Positions 23,697-32,803 of a stretch of 64,000 nt of DNA are shown here, in pieces. How positions within the stretch are numbered: the first letter of the stretch is position 1; each line of letters opens with the position of its first letter. The position numbers were made by a program, and so were the translations under genes. This DNA is from Paenibacillus_E qinlingensis (lineage in GTDB: Bacteria > Bacillota > Bacilli > Paenibacillales > NBRC-103111): positions 62,001 through 126,000 of the forward strand of contig NZ_JAQIVH010000042.1 in assembly GCF_028746185.1 (NCBI RefSeq), written 5' to 3'. The notes under the pieces were generated by a model, which was not told the origin of the DNA, did no database searches, and worked only from the letters and a program-made list of their open reading frames with translations.

Positions 23697-25775
23697 ATGT
23701 ATTCTGCCAAAAAATTAGTCACTATTTTCGCTACAATCGTTATCATGCTGTCTTTCGTAGGAGCAATACCTAAAGCCGCTATGGCTGCGGGTACTATTTA
23801 TTATGTGGATTCTTCGAGATCGGATGACAGCGGAGATGGAAAGAGCACAGCGACTGCTTGGAAAAGTTTGACCAAGGTTAATGCGACAACATTCGCAGCT
23901 GGCGACCAGATCCTGTTCAAATCGGGCGGTACTTGGACCGGCCAGCTATATCCGAAGGGTTCAGGTGTGTCTGGCAGTCCAATCATTATTTCCAGCTACG
24001 GCAGTGGAAGTAAACCGCTCATTAATGGGAACGGGCTTACGATGAATGCGGATGGCAGCGGAGGCTCGGCTGTCTATTTGTACAATCAAGAGTACTGGGA
24101 AATTAAGAACCTAGAAGTGACGAATAAGGGCGCAACCGCTGCCAAACGCTTAGGTGTCAATGTGGTTGCCTCGGATTATGGGACGGCCAATTACATTCAT
24201 ATTTCCAATCTTACCGTGCACGATGTGAATGGGATTAATACGGATAAGAAAAACGGCGGCATTGCTGTGCAGGCATTAGGAACCTCCTTATCGACGAAGT
24301 GGAACGACGTGCGCATCGAAGGAAATACCGTGTACACCGTGGATTCAACGGGTATTCAGACGCACTCCCGCTGGATGAACCGAGGTGGCATGGTTGATTC
24401 TGGACCATGGTCAGGTTTCACTAATGTACTTATTCAGTACAATACGGTTTACGATATCGGGCGTGATGGCATTCTGGTTAGAGTAAGTTCGGCACCCGTT
24501 ATCCAGTACAATGTCGTTCATCATGCTAATATGCGTTCTGGTGCTGAGGGGGTCGCCATCTGGCCGTTCAATACAGACGATGCGCTAGTGCAATACAACG
24601 AAGCGTACAGCACGCATGGGAGTCTGGACGGACAAGGATTTGACTCCGATTATGACTCCAATCGAACGATCATTCAATATAACTATAGCCATGACAACGA
24701 AGGCGGTTTCGTTCTCATTTGCAATAACGGCACAAGTAATTTCAACAATGGCACGATAGTGCGATATAACATCAGTCAGAACGATGGTACCCGTATTTTT
24801 CAATTGGCAGGTCCTGTCACCAATACGAGCATTTATAACAATACGATCTATATTGGTGCGGGAGCGGGCACGAATATTTTATTAATTAACGATTGGGGGG
24901 GATATGCGAGCAATACATCTTTTAAAAATAATATTATCTATAACCTAGGCAGCGGCGGATATATCATGGGAAGCAGTACGAATACGGTCTTTGATTCTAA
25001 TGTTTTTTATGGCAATCATCCTAGTTCTGAGCCAAGCGATGCGAACAAGCTTACGACGAATCCGCTTCTAGTTAGTCCTGGAACGGGAACGAGTCTTACT
25101 GGCGTGGATGGCTACAAGCTGCAGAATGGTTCACCAGCCATCGACAGCGGTGTTGCGATTAGCAGCAACGGTGGTAAGGATTATTGGGGCAGTGCAGTAC
25201 CGGCAAACAGTGTTCCAGATCGTGGTGCCTACGAAGGTGCAGGCATTGGTTCCCCTCCAGTGGTTACTGTGTTTAGTGATAATTTTGAAAGTGGTTCCAG
25301 TAGCTGGACGACAAGCGGAGGTACGTGGAGCGTAATCACAGACGGAAGTAAAGTATTCAATCAGTCCTTGGCCACTGGTGAAGCTCTTGCCTTTGCGGGG
25401 AGTGCATGGACGAACTATACCTATTCCTCGAAAGTAAAGCTAAATAATGCTTATGCCAACGCAGGACTGCTATTCCGTGTCACAGATGCGAACAATTACT
25501 ATATGCTGCGAATCAACAACAGTACGAATTCCCTTGATTTATATAAAAAGGTAAGCGGGACGTTGACCTTGCTATCGAGTGCTTCGTTCAGCTCTACGAT
25601 TAGCACGTGGTACGACCTCAAAGTGAAGATAACCGGGAGCAATATCCTCGGTTCGGTGAACGGTACGCAGCTGATTAACTACACGAATGGAACATCGGAG
25701 CTGAGTACAGGCAAAATCGGTTACCGGATGGCTTCCTCGACAGCTAGCTTTGATGATGCTGTGGTTACACAGTAA
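23697..25775 (+). CDS. Secreted right-handed beta-helix protein with C-terminal lectin-like domain (probable polysaccharide lyase or hydrolase)
   Basis: This 692-residue secreted protein has a signal peptide (about residues 1-30, ending near AAMA). A long run of beta-helix coils (about 32-500) follows, with repeated phrases such as IQYNTVYDIG, VIQYNVVHHA and IYNNTIYIG. The C-terminal domain (about 515-690, FSDNFESGSSSWTTSGGTW) resembles concanavalin-like or CBM66-type carbohydrate-binding modules. Such helices are found in pectin, rhamnogalacturonan and alginate lyases. No catalytic residues can be assigned safely. The ATG follows AAAGGGGAA. Its own cre site and 198-bp leader suggest a separate promoter, but its place after the hydrolase genes suggests it releases the oligosaccharide the ABC transporter imports. 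Confidence 0.85.
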   Translation: MYSAKKLVTIFATIVIMLSFVGAIPKAAMAAGTIYYVDSSRSDDSGDGKSTATAWKSLTKVNATTFAAGDQILFKSGGTWTGQLYPKGSGVSGSPIIISSYGSGSKPLINGNGLTMNADGSGGSAVYLYNQEYWEIKNLEVTNKGATAAKRLGVNVVASDYGTANYIHISNLTVHDVNGINTDKKNGGIAVQALGTSLSTKWNDVRIEGNTVYTVDSTGIQTHSRWMNRGGMVDSGPWSGFTNVLIQYNTVYDIGRDGILVRVSSAPVIQYNVVHHANMRSGAEGVAIWPFNTDDALVQYNEAYSTHGSLDGQGFDSDYDSNRTIIQYNYSHDNEGGFVLICNNGTSNFNNGTIVRYNISQNDGTRIFQLAGPVTNTSIYNNTIYIGAGAGTNILLINDWGGYASNTSFKNNIIYNLGSGGYIMGSSTNTVFDSNVFYGNHPSSEPSDANKLTTNPLLVSPGTGTSLTGVDGYKLQNGSPAIDSGVAISSNGGKDYWGSAVPANSVPDRGAYEGAGIGSPPVVTVFSDNFESGSSSWTTSGGTWSVITDGSKVFNQSLATGEALAFAGSAWTNYTYSSKVKLNNAYANAGLLFRVTDANNYYMLRINNSTNSLDLYKKVSGTLTLLSSASFSSTISTWYDLKVKITGSNILGSVNGTQLINYTNGTSELSTGKIGYRMASSTASFDDAVVTQ

Positions 25776-25878
25776 AATGAATGGCTGCGTTTTGCTCCCA
25801 AACACATAGTTGCATTCCTACGTTATCCTGACTAGTATATCCTTAATGACTAGTTCATATTGGAAGGGGTTAAAAGGG

Positions 25879-26376
25879 ATGCGAATAGGTGTTATAGCAG
25901 ATACGCACTTATCCTACCGTGCCACGAAGCTGCCCGATGCGCTTGTAGCGGGGCTACAGGGTGTCGATCTTATCATTCATGCAGGAGATTGGGTGAGTGA
26001 GCATATCATCGAACTTGTCGAGCAGATTGCACCATGTGAGTCCGTAGCTGGCAATAACGACGGTGATGACATTGTGGAGAGGTTTGGGAAGAAGAAACTA
26101 TTAACCTTCGGTAATTTCCGCATTGGACTTATTCATGGAGATGGCTTCCGGAAAACGACTGAGGAAAGAGCACGTGAGGCGTTCGAGGCTGAGCGGCCTG
26201 ATATGGTGATCTTCGGACACTCACACATCCCGTTTCTTCAAAATATCCAAGGGACAATTATGTTCAATCCTGGTTCGCCTACGGATAAAAGAAGACAGCC
26301 TCGCTACTCGTATGGCATTCTCCAATTAGGGGAGCAATGGAAGGCGGAGCATCTCTTCTTTGATTCCAAAGCGTAG
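25879..26376 (+). CDS. YfcE/MJ0936-type metallophosphoesterase
   Basis: This 165-residue cytoplasmic phosphodiesterase shows the metallophosphoesterase motifs in order: ADTH near the N terminus, HAGDW, GNNDGDD, and the late GHSHIPF. These ligate two metal ions. The size and motif spacing fit the YfcE/MJ0936 group, which hydrolyses artificial phosphodiesters and whose true substrate is mostly unknown. The frame reaches upstream to 25810, but the motif start MRIGVIADTH and the GGAAGGGG site fix the ATG at 25879. It is followed by a terminator of the recurrent GGCTA/TAGCC type. Confidence 0.9.
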   Translation: MRIGVIADTHLSYRATKLPDALVAGLQGVDLIIHAGDWVSEHIIELVEQIAPCESVAGNNDGDDIVERFGKKKLLTFGNFRIGLIHGDGFRKTTEERAREAFEAERPDMVIFGHSHIPFLQNIQGTIMFNPGSPTDKRRQPRYSYGILQLGEQWKAEHLFFDSKA

Positions 26377-26413
26377 TCGACTGTGAACCAACTAATCACA
26401 AGTAAAACAAATA

Positions 26414-26464
26414 GGGCTATCCGCAAAGTAGATCATTCTACTTGAGGCTAGCCTTGTTTGTTTT
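26414..26464 (+). terminator. Terminator-like hairpin of the recurrent family
   Basis: Outer arms GGCTA/TAGCC (26415-26419 and 26449-26453) and inner arms AAGTAGA/TCTACTT (26426-26432 and 26437-26443) flank a TCAT loop. TTGTTTGTTTT follows. The arm sequences match those of the terminators at 12260 and 36393. Confidence 0.75.
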
Positions 26465-26719
26465 ACTATAATCTCTAGGCGTCAAAGGAAAGGTGGAAGT
26501 ACTATTGGGTTTAAACTGGACGGAATTAGCAGGATAGGGAACGTATGTACGCTATTCATTCCATTGTCGTCACATATAGCGTTTTTCTGCATAATAAGGT
26601 CCTGTCGTTCCCTTTCAATGTCCATTTGCCTGATGTAGACAGGAATAGTGTATCCTCGTTCCCTTCATCCTAGATGGCGTTATGAAACTGGTGTATGAAC
26701 CAGTCCCTATTCGCTGTTG
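26465..26719. other. Non-coding stretch with nested inverted repeats
   Basis: No gene is seen. Two nested inverted pairs lie here: AGGGAACG (26536-26543) with CGTTCCCT (26606-26613), enclosing CGCTAT (26550-26555) with ATAGCG (26576-26581). The element could fold into a branched RNA of about 78 nt. It lies between the 3' end of the phosphoesterase gene and the 3' end of the aldo/keto reductase gene. Confidence 0.5.
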
Positions 26720-27583
26720 CTACCGCACATACCACTCGCCGGACACCCAATCCGTCGATTTCCACTTCAGCACATCAGGATTCGCCAGGTGCATAATCTC
26801 CTTAAGGAAATCGAGCTGCTCAAGATCGGTCATCGGCTTGAAGCTTTTCGCTATGGCCAGATTCTGCTCCAGTTGCTCCATAGACTCCATACCTACGATG
26901 GCTGTAGAAATCGGCAAAGACAATGTGTAGCGCAAAGCTTTCTCATACCAAGGTGCCAATTTGCCGAGTGCCATGACTTTCATGCCGATTACTGCGATTC
27001 CCTTCTCATTAGCTTTGGGCAGGAACTCATGAGCGAAGCTATAAACAAGGTGATCAGCAGCGGAAAGAGCGACAAGTGCGCTATCGAACGGATAGCGGTC
27101 AATCGCTTCCAGCTGGACCTGAGGATTCGTATGACCACTGATCGAGATATGCTTGATCATGCCTTGTTCCTTCGCTTCAAGCAAAGCTTCGAGTGCGCCT
27201 CCTTTGGCAAAACACTGATCGAGCTCTTCCATTTTCATAATGTTATGTAGACGCCACTCCTCCACGTGATCCGTCTGCAGACGTTTCAAGCTGTCTTCGA
27301 GAAGTCGCAAAGAACCGTCCCGTGTTCGGTCATTGGTCTTGGTTGCAATCCAAACCTCGTCCCTGCGCTGATGGAGGGCTAGTGCTTTACCTAACCGTTC
27401 TTCCGATTGCCCTTTCGAATAGCTAGGAGCTGTGTCGTAGTAGGTAATTCCCTCATCAATGGCACGATTCACAATTTGAATCGCCTGTTCTTCTGTGCAG
27501 TTATGCTCGTCTACAATACGTTGGGCACCAAAGCTTAATAGTGGGAAATGTGCTCCCGTCCGGCCAAAAGGTCTTTTCTCCAT
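26720..27583 (-). CDS. Aldo/keto reductase
   Basis: This 287-residue NADPH-dependent oxidoreductase has the family tetrad in place: the Asp and Tyr of YDTAPSY, the Lys of IATKTND, and His in WRLHNIMKM. An NADP-binding end follows (STAIVGMESMEQLEQNL). The frame reaches to an ATG at 27592, but that codon touches the AGGAGGA site. The ATG at 27583, 10 bases after AGGAGG, is the likelier start (MEKRPFGRTG). It is a single-gene unit on the minus strand. Substrates of such enzymes include aldehydes and sugar ketones. Detoxification of methylglyoxal is possible but not shown. Confidence 0.92.
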   Translation of the reverse strand: MEKRPFGRTGAHFPLLSFGAQRIVDEHNCTEEQAIQIVNRAIDEGITYYDTAPSYSKGQSEERLGKALALHQRRDEVWIATKTNDRTRDGSLRLLEDSLKRLQTDHVEEWRLHNIMKMEELDQCFAKGGALEALLEAKEQGMIKHISISGHTNPQVQLEAIDRYPFDSALVALSAADHLVYSFAHEFLPKANEKGIAVIGMKVMALGKLAPWYEKALRYTLSLPISTAIVGMESMEQLEQNLAIAKSFKPMTDLEQLDFLKEIMHLANPDVLKWKSTDWVSGEWYVR

Positions 27584-27935
27584 TCCAATCATTCCTCCTA
27601 CAATGGCAAACTGAAGTTATTATGTCCTATCGTTCCCACATTGGATACCAAGACATACCAATTTTATCATATTGGTTGAATTTCGAAGAGAGCGAATTAA
27701 GAAGGAATCTAATGCATGTCCATATAATTTAATTGAGAAGAGGTTCTTCGTCAGGATTCGACCTAATTGGTTCGAAATGATGAACAAATGGGTCTTTGGG
27801 CCTAATATTTTCGCGAAAAAGGATTGTAGTAATACGTAAATAAACTTATTATGAATATAGGGCTCAATTATTGTCGAAAGCTTGGTCAAACAAGTTGAAA
27901 TACATAAATCGATTACTTGAAGAGGTGCATGAATA
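27584..27935. other. Divergent intergenic region, aldo/keto reductase and motA
   Basis: This is an AT-rich region without a supported gene. A perfect 12-bp palindrome TTTTCGCGAAAA lies at 27808-27819 and could bind a regulator. No clear sigma-D promoter (TAAA-N15-GCCGATAA) is found before motA. Confidence 0.5.
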
Positions 27936-28733
27936 ATGGAGAAATCATCAATTATTGGGATCGTACTCGCTGCTGTTTCTATTGGATTTGGGATGGTACT
28001 TAAGGGAGCAAGTTTAGCGGCTTTATTAAATCCTGCAGCTGCTTTAATTATTTTCGGTGGAACAGCTTCTGCACTGTTCATAGCTTTCTCACTCGAAGAG
28101 ATCAAGAAAATTCCGGTCTTATTAAAAATCATTTTTACTGAACAGAAACTAATGCCCAAAAAAGAATTGATCGAAACGTTCATTAACTGGGTGAGCATTA
28201 CGCGTCGTGAGGGGCTGCTTTCTTTGGAGAAGCAAGCTGAGGAGCTTTCGGATCCTTTTATGAAAAGTGGTATGCGACTGATTATCGATGGGAATGACCC
28301 TGACTTCGTACGCGATGTTCTACTTGAAGATATTGCCGAGATGGAAACGAGACATAAGAAATTTGCAAGTATTTTTACACAAGCAGGTACATATGCGCCT
28401 ACATTAGGGGTACTTGGTGCTGTTGTAGGGCTTATCGCAGCACTAGGTAATTTAAGTGAAGTGGAGAAATTGGGTCACTTGATTTCAGCTGCTTTCGTTG
28501 CTACCATGTTCGGTATTTTCCTGGGCTATGTTATTTTTCACCCTTTTGCCAATAAACTTAAGCAGAAGTCCAAGAAAGAGGTTGAAATTAAGCTGATGGT
28601 CGTAGAAGGCTTACTTTCCATCCAATCTGGTGTGTCTGCCAATTCCGTGAAGCAGAAGATGATGATTTTTGTTGCTAACAAAGATCGTGAGTCCTATGAA
28701 CAAAGCATGGAGGGGGGGGCATCCGGACAGTGA
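27936..28733 (+). CDS. motA: Flagellar motor stator protein MotA
   Basis: This 265-residue membrane protein has four hydrophobic segments (about 3-22, 30-50, 150-175 and 180-205), with a large cytoplasmic loop between the second and third. The conserved AGTYAPTLGVLGAVVGLI and the A-T-x-F-G-I-F-L-G-Y stretch of MotA are visible. With MotB it forms the proton-driven stator of the flagellum. The ATG follows AGAGGTG. The stop overlaps the GTG start of motB, so the two are translationally coupled. No other flagellar gene is nearby. Stand-alone motAB pairs are common in Bacillales. Confidence 0.95.
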   Translation: MEKSSIIGIVLAAVSIGFGMVLKGASLAALLNPAAALIIFGGTASALFIAFSLEEIKKIPVLLKIIFTEQKLMPKKELIETFINWVSITRREGLLSLEKQAEELSDPFMKSGMRLIIDGNDPDFVRDVLLEDIAEMETRHKKFASIFTQAGTYAPTLGVLGAVVGLIAALGNLSEVEKLGHLISAAFVATMFGIFLGYVIFHPFANKLKQKSKKEVEIKLMVVEGLLSIQSGVSANSVKQKMMIFVANKDRESYEQSMEGGASGQ

Positions 28734-29536
28734 GTAAAAAAAAGAAGCATGAGGATCATGAAGAACATGTCGATGAATCCTGGCTGATTCCCTATGCGGA
28801 TTTGTTGACTCTACTACTGGCCCTTTTTATTATTCTATTTGCCTCAAGTCAATTGGACTCTAAGAAATACGACTCCATTATGCGATCGTTAAATAATGCT
28901 TTCACGGGTGGCGAAGCTCCCTTCGCCATGTCGAACTTAATCCCAATTGATGATGCAGCAAGCTCGACAAAAAATAATTTTAAAAACCAGAATCCACCTT
29001 CCAAAGATGAGAATAAAATCGAGAGTCAGCTAGCTGCGAAGCTTCAGAAGGAAGAGAAAGATCTGGAAGAACTGAAGAAAAGTATGGACGCGTTCATTAA
29101 AGAGAATAACATGAGTGAACAGTTGACAACGAAGTTGGATAATGAAAAATTGACGATTACCATTAGCGATCGAGCACTGTTCGATTCGGGATCTGCGACG
29201 ATCAAGCCAGATTCTCAGAACTTGGCCACATCGATGTCGAATCTACTGGGACAATATCCTGGCTATCAGGTTGAAGTCGCTGGACATACGGATAACATAC
29301 CGATTCACCGAGCGGATTTTGAAACGAATTGGGATTTAAGTGCCAAGCGCGCCGTGAACTTTATGAAATTGCTGCTCGTCAACACCAAGATTCAGCCAGC
29401 GTCGTATTCCTCAGTTGGCTATGGCGAGTATCGCCCCATTGCTGAGAATGCGACAACCGATGGCCGAGCCAAGAATCGCCGAGTTGAAGTGAGTATCCTC
29501 CGCAACATTAAATCAACGGATGAGATTGCGAAATAA
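28730..29536 (+). CDS. motB: Flagellar motor stator protein MotB
   Basis: This 268-residue protein has a single N-terminal membrane helix with the proton-carrying Asp24 (PYADLLTLLLALFIILFA). A linker rich in Lys and Glu (about 85-130) follows, then a C-terminal OmpA/MotB peptidoglycan-binding domain (VEVAGHTDNIPIHR, NWDLSAKRAVNFM, NRRVEVSI). The start is GTG, overlapping the motA stop, with GGAGGGGGG upstream. The protein anchors the stator to the wall around the flagellar motor. A strong terminator follows. Confidence 0.95.
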   Translation: MSKKKKHEDHEEHVDESWLIPYADLLTLLLALFIILFASSQLDSKKYDSIMRSLNNAFTGGEAPFAMSNLIPIDDAASSTKNNFKNQNPPSKDENKIESQLAAKLQKEEKDLEELKKSMDAFIKENNMSEQLTTKLDNEKLTITISDRALFDSGSATIKPDSQNLATSMSNLLGQYPGYQVEVAGHTDNIPIHRADFETNWDLSAKRAVNFMKLLLVNTKIQPASYSSVGYGEYRPIAENATTDGRAKNRRVEVSILRNIKSTDEIAK

Positions 29537-29552
29537 ATGGTTTGCGAAAATG

Positions 29553-29596
29553 AAAAGAGCTAAGCGGCTTATTAAGCGCTTAGCTCTTTTAGTTTT
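29553..29596 (+). terminator. Bidirectional terminator between motB and the chemoreceptor gene
   Basis: A perfect 14-bp stem (29553-29566 with 29577-29590) has A-rich sequence on one side and TTTTAGTTTTT on the other. Confidence 0.92.
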
Positions 29597-29620
29597 TGGG
29601 ATTCGCTGCCGTGTGCAGTC

Positions 29621-31543
29621 TTACTTGGCCCCGACCAATTCTTTCTTTTCTTGAAGAGGCTCCTTTTCTTTGAGTTCCTTCTGCTGCTGCACGTCACGCT
29701 GCTGCTCGAATACGGACTCTACATTTAATTCCTGTTCAATCGCTGCGATTTGTTCCACAATTTGTTCCACGATTGGATCTTCAGCAGCAGGGGTTCCAAC
29801 GATCTCATCCACCGGATTGACTTCTGCAATTTGAAACTTGCTGATTTCTGCAAAAAGCTGCTGAGCCAGCTCAAGAATATCATCAGACTCTTCGGCAATA
29901 CGGCGGATCGAAGCGTCCTGTTGGATGCTGGTCGAGTTCACCTCTTCAACACCTGCAGCTGTTTCTTGTGCAATAGCGGCAACGAATTGGACGGAATCGA
30001 CCAAGCGATCGTTTTTCGATTGAGCTTGCTCGATTTTTTGGTGAATCTGCACAATCTGCTCACGGATGACTAACGTTGATTGCTCAATTCTGCTGAAGGA
30101 GCCGAACGTCTCCTCCACACGGCTGCTCTGCGCTAGCGCAGATTCACGCGCATCGCCTAGTGAGATCTGCAGTTCCTGAATCTGTCCCTGCAGCGTCCCG
30201 ATGATACCGCTGATCGTCTTCGACGATCCGTTCGTTTGCAGGGACAGCTCGCGCACTTCGTCCGCGATCACGGAGAAGCCGCGGCCGTGCACGCCGGCTC
30301 GGGCTGCTTCAATCGCGGCATTCAACGCAAGGACATTCGTCTGCGTTGAAATCTCCATGATCGAGCGCACGATGGCGCCGATCTGCTTGGAGCTGGCGCT
30401 GAGTGTCTGCATTGCAGCGTCAACCTTTTGCAGCAGGAGCTGCGACTGTGCAGTCGATGTTTTGAGCGCCTGCACGGACGCAGTACCTTGCTGAGTATCG
30501 ATAGCAGCCTCGTCGCTGCTGCGTTTCATTTCATGGGTATACGCGCTGATATCGCGGATTTCATCTTCAAGCTCGGCAATGAGCAATGAGCTGCTCTCTG
30601 TTTTCATTGCTTGTTCATCCGCGCCTGTCGATATCTCGTGGATCGCTTTAAGGATATCTGAGTTAGCTGAAGCCGTCAGCTGTGAGAAACGATGAAATTC
30701 ATGAGAATGGGCAGATAGGGAAGAAGCAATGCCCTTCGTTGCGCCAAGCATGAGCCTAACCTGTTTAATCATTTGGTCGAAGCTATTACTTAATTGGCCA
30801 AGCTCATCTTTAGCAGAGGAATTAATGGTATGCGTCAAATCACCAGAAGCAATGCGAGCGACGGCTTTTTGCAAAACGGAGATCGGACGCGTGAACGATG
30901 TAATAATGAGAAATGCAATAATCAAAGTCAGAAAAAATACAAGTGCTGAAGCAACCAACATGATCGTTCGGCTATTATTGAGTGCTTTGGAGGAGTCAGC
31001 AATTGCAGCTGCAGCACCGTCTGCATAGGTTATGTAAAATTTATCGACTAGTCCAAAAATGTTATCCTTCAATTCTTGCGATTCACTATATAAGTACAAC
31101 AGATTAATCTGAAGATCGGTTGGCTTGATGTTGGGGTCCTGAACCATTTTAGCTGCGGAATCAAAATTGTTTATGTAATCAACCGACGCTTGGATTAATT
31201 GGCTTCGCCACTTTTGCTGATCAGGAGTACTGGCGGTATCGCCTATCTTCTTAATAGAGTCGTTGTATGGCTTTCGTTTACTATTGTATTTCTCAATAAA
31301 TTCTGGCTTTTTCGAAATCTCAAGGCCAGAAGCGATGATATTCATCTCCTGAACTAAATTCTTTAGCTCTAATGCCATTACTTTAAGATCTACCTTATCG
31401 TTCTGGTCGATCATATGCTGCTTGATTTGAGTCACCTGATGAAGATTGAACAGAGCAACGGTCAAGAAAATTAGCAGAACACCGCTGAAGCTTGTGATTA
31501 ATTTTGCACGCATAGAGAAGTTTGACATCATCAATCTAATCAT
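29621..31543 (-). CDS. Methyl-accepting chemotaxis protein
   Basis: This 640-residue receptor has membrane segments at about 12-32 and 190-215 that enclose a helical ligand-binding domain of about 155 residues. A HAMP domain (about 212-265) follows, then a long coiled-coil signalling domain with the conserved hairpin tip ALNAAIEAARAGVHGRGF. The C-terminal tail is rich in Gln, Glu and Lys. It would sense an extracellular ligand and control CheA. The ATG has AGGAGGAATAC upstream. It faces motB across a shared terminator and is divergent from pstS, but no ligand can be assigned. The shared intergenic region holds the PhoP-box-like repeats that are assigned to pstS. Confidence 0.94.
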   Translation of the reverse strand: MIRLMMSNFSMRAKLITSFSGVLLIFLTVALFNLHQVTQIKQHMIDQNDKVDLKVMALELKNLVQEMNIIASGLEISKKPEFIEKYNSKRKPYNDSIKKIGDTASTPDQQKWRSQLIQASVDYINNFDSAAKMVQDPNIKPTDLQINLLYLYSESQELKDNIFGLVDKFYITYADGAAAAIADSSKALNNSRTIMLVASALVFFLTLIIAFLIITSFTRPISVLQKAVARIASGDLTHTINSSAKDELGQLSNSFDQMIKQVRLMLGATKGIASSLSAHSHEFHRFSQLTASANSDILKAIHEISTGADEQAMKTESSSLLIAELEDEIRDISAYTHEMKRSSDEAAIDTQQGTASVQALKTSTAQSQLLLQKVDAAMQTLSASSKQIGAIVRSIMEISTQTNVLALNAAIEAARAGVHGRGFSVIADEVRELSLQTNGSSKTISGIIGTLQGQIQELQISLGDARESALAQSSRVEETFGSFSRIEQSTLVIREQIVQIHQKIEQAQSKNDRLVDSVQFVAAIAQETAAGVEEVNSTSIQQDASIRRIAEESDDILELAQQLFAEISKFQIAEVNPVDEIVGTPAAEDPIVEQIVEQIAAIEQELNVESVFEQQRDVQQQKELKEKEPLQEKKELVGAK

Positions 31544-31660
31544 ATGTATTCCTCCTATAAATAGACAAGCTTAGACATTCTTCGTCTAATTACTTATTAA
31601 TATAGGGGACTTCTATTAACTAAAGCGTCGAACTATGTAAACGATTTGTAAATTAAAAGT

Positions 31661-31699
31661 TTTACATTACGTTAACGTTTCGTGGGTTTGTAATTTACA
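31661..31699 (+). promoter_or_regulatory. PhoP-box-like repeats and promoter of pstS
   Basis: TTTACA (31661-31666), TTAACG (31672-31677) and TTTACA (31694-31699) lie on an 11-bp register, with the 31683 position poorly matched. This spacing fits the tandem TTAACA-type repeats bound by PhoP in Bacillus. It sits 104 bp before the pstS start. Phosphate starvation would be expected to activate the gene. Confidence 0.65.
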
Positions 31700-31802
31700 T
31701 TCGCTTGTTACCATATGGAAGTAAGGTCGTTCGACACACAAGTAGATGGGGATCGAACATAACCAAATCCAGCACATACATTCAAAGGAGGACATGTTAA
31801 CT

Positions 31803-32723
31803 ATGTTTAACTTCATGTCGAAAAAAGGAATTACATTTACACTATCCGCGGTATTAATGATGGGGACTTTGGTTGGTTGCGGCGCTAAAACAGAGACAAA
31901 CAACGCAGCAGCAACAACAGCAGCAACGACTGCAGCTTCAGCTTCAGCTAAACCGACGGATGCTCCGAAAACAGAGTTGAGTGGCACAGTAACAGCTTCC
32001 GGTTCCAGCGCACTTCTTCCATTGGTAAAACAAGCAGCAACAGAATTTATGGAAAAGAACCCGAAAGTAACTATTAACGTTACTGCTGGTGGTTCAGGTA
32101 CAGGAATTAAAAACGTAGCAGACGGAACTTCCGACATCGGTAACTCCGACGTAGAGCCTGCTGCTGAATATAAAGATAAAGGCCTTGTAGATCACCAAGT
32201 AGCTATCGCACCTTTTGCATTGATCGTGAACAAAGACGTAAAAGTGGATAACGTAACGAAACAACAAGCAGCAGACATCTACACAGGTAAAATCACGAAC
32301 TGGAAAGAAGTTGGCGGCAATGACGCGAAAATCGTTCTTGTTCACCGTCCAGATAGCTCAGGTTCCCGTACACTAGTTAAACAAATTATTTTGGATGGCA
32401 AAGAATTCACGAAAGACGGTATCACGCAAGAAAACAGTGGCGCTATGAAAACAGCTGTTGTTGGTCAATCCGGATCCATTGGTTATGTTGACACACCGTA
32501 TATCGATGACACAGTAAAAGCGTTGAAACTTGATGGCGTAGCTTTCTCCGAAGAAAACATCAAGAACGGTACGTACAAATTGTTCGGTGTTGAGCACATG
32601 TATACAAAAGGTGAAGCGACAGGCGCTGCTAAAGCATTCATCGACTACATTTCCACAAAAGAATTCCAAGGTAAGCAAGTTCGCGAATTGAAGTTCTTAC
32701 CAGCTGATTTGTTGAAAAAATAA
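31803..32723 (+). CDS. pstS: Phosphate-binding lipoprotein PstS
   Basis: This 306-residue lipoprotein has a lipobox LVGC with Cys26, followed by a Thr/Ala-rich linker and then the phosphate-binding domain. Visible motifs are TASGSSALLPLV, GGSGTGIKNV, IGNSD and HRPDSSGSRTL, which contact the bound phosphate. It captures phosphate outside the membrane for PstCAB. An in-frame ATG at 31746 is upstream of the AAAGGAGGAC site, so ATG 31803 is used. A terminator and a repeat array separate it from pstC, which fits the higher PstS levels usually seen in this system. Confidence 0.96.
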   Translation: MFNFMSKKGITFTLSAVLMMGTLVGCGAKTETNNAAATTAATTAASASAKPTDAPKTELSGTVTASGSSALLPLVKQAATEFMEKNPKVTINVTAGGSGTGIKNVADGTSDIGNSDVEPAAEYKDKGLVDHQVAIAPFALIVNKDVKVDNVTKQQAADIYTGKITNWKEVGGNDAKIVLVHRPDSSGSRTLVKQIILDGKEFTKDGITQENSGAMKTAVVGQSGSIGYVDTPYIDDTVKALKLDGVAFSEENIKNGTYKLFGVEHMYTKGEATGAAKAFIDYISTKEFQGKQVRELKFLPADLLKK

Positions 32724-32743
32724 GATATCCCATATCCCACATC

Positions 32744-32778
32744 AAGAGCGTCTGCATATTCATGCGGCGCTCTTTTTT
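32744..32778 (+). terminator. Intrinsic terminator after pstS
   Basis: AAGAGCG (32744-32750) pairs with CGCTCTT (32768-32774), with further pairing of GCAT/ATGC inside, and a run of T to 32778 follows. It would separate pstS transcription from pstCAB. Confidence 0.85.
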
Positions 32779-32803
32779 CTGTGCATGGGCTGCGTAAAAG
32801 CAA

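Noticed and set aside
27880..27935. Sigma-D promoter for motAB
   Set aside because: The sequences near TCAAA and ATCGATTA only loosely match the consensus and have doubtful spacing.
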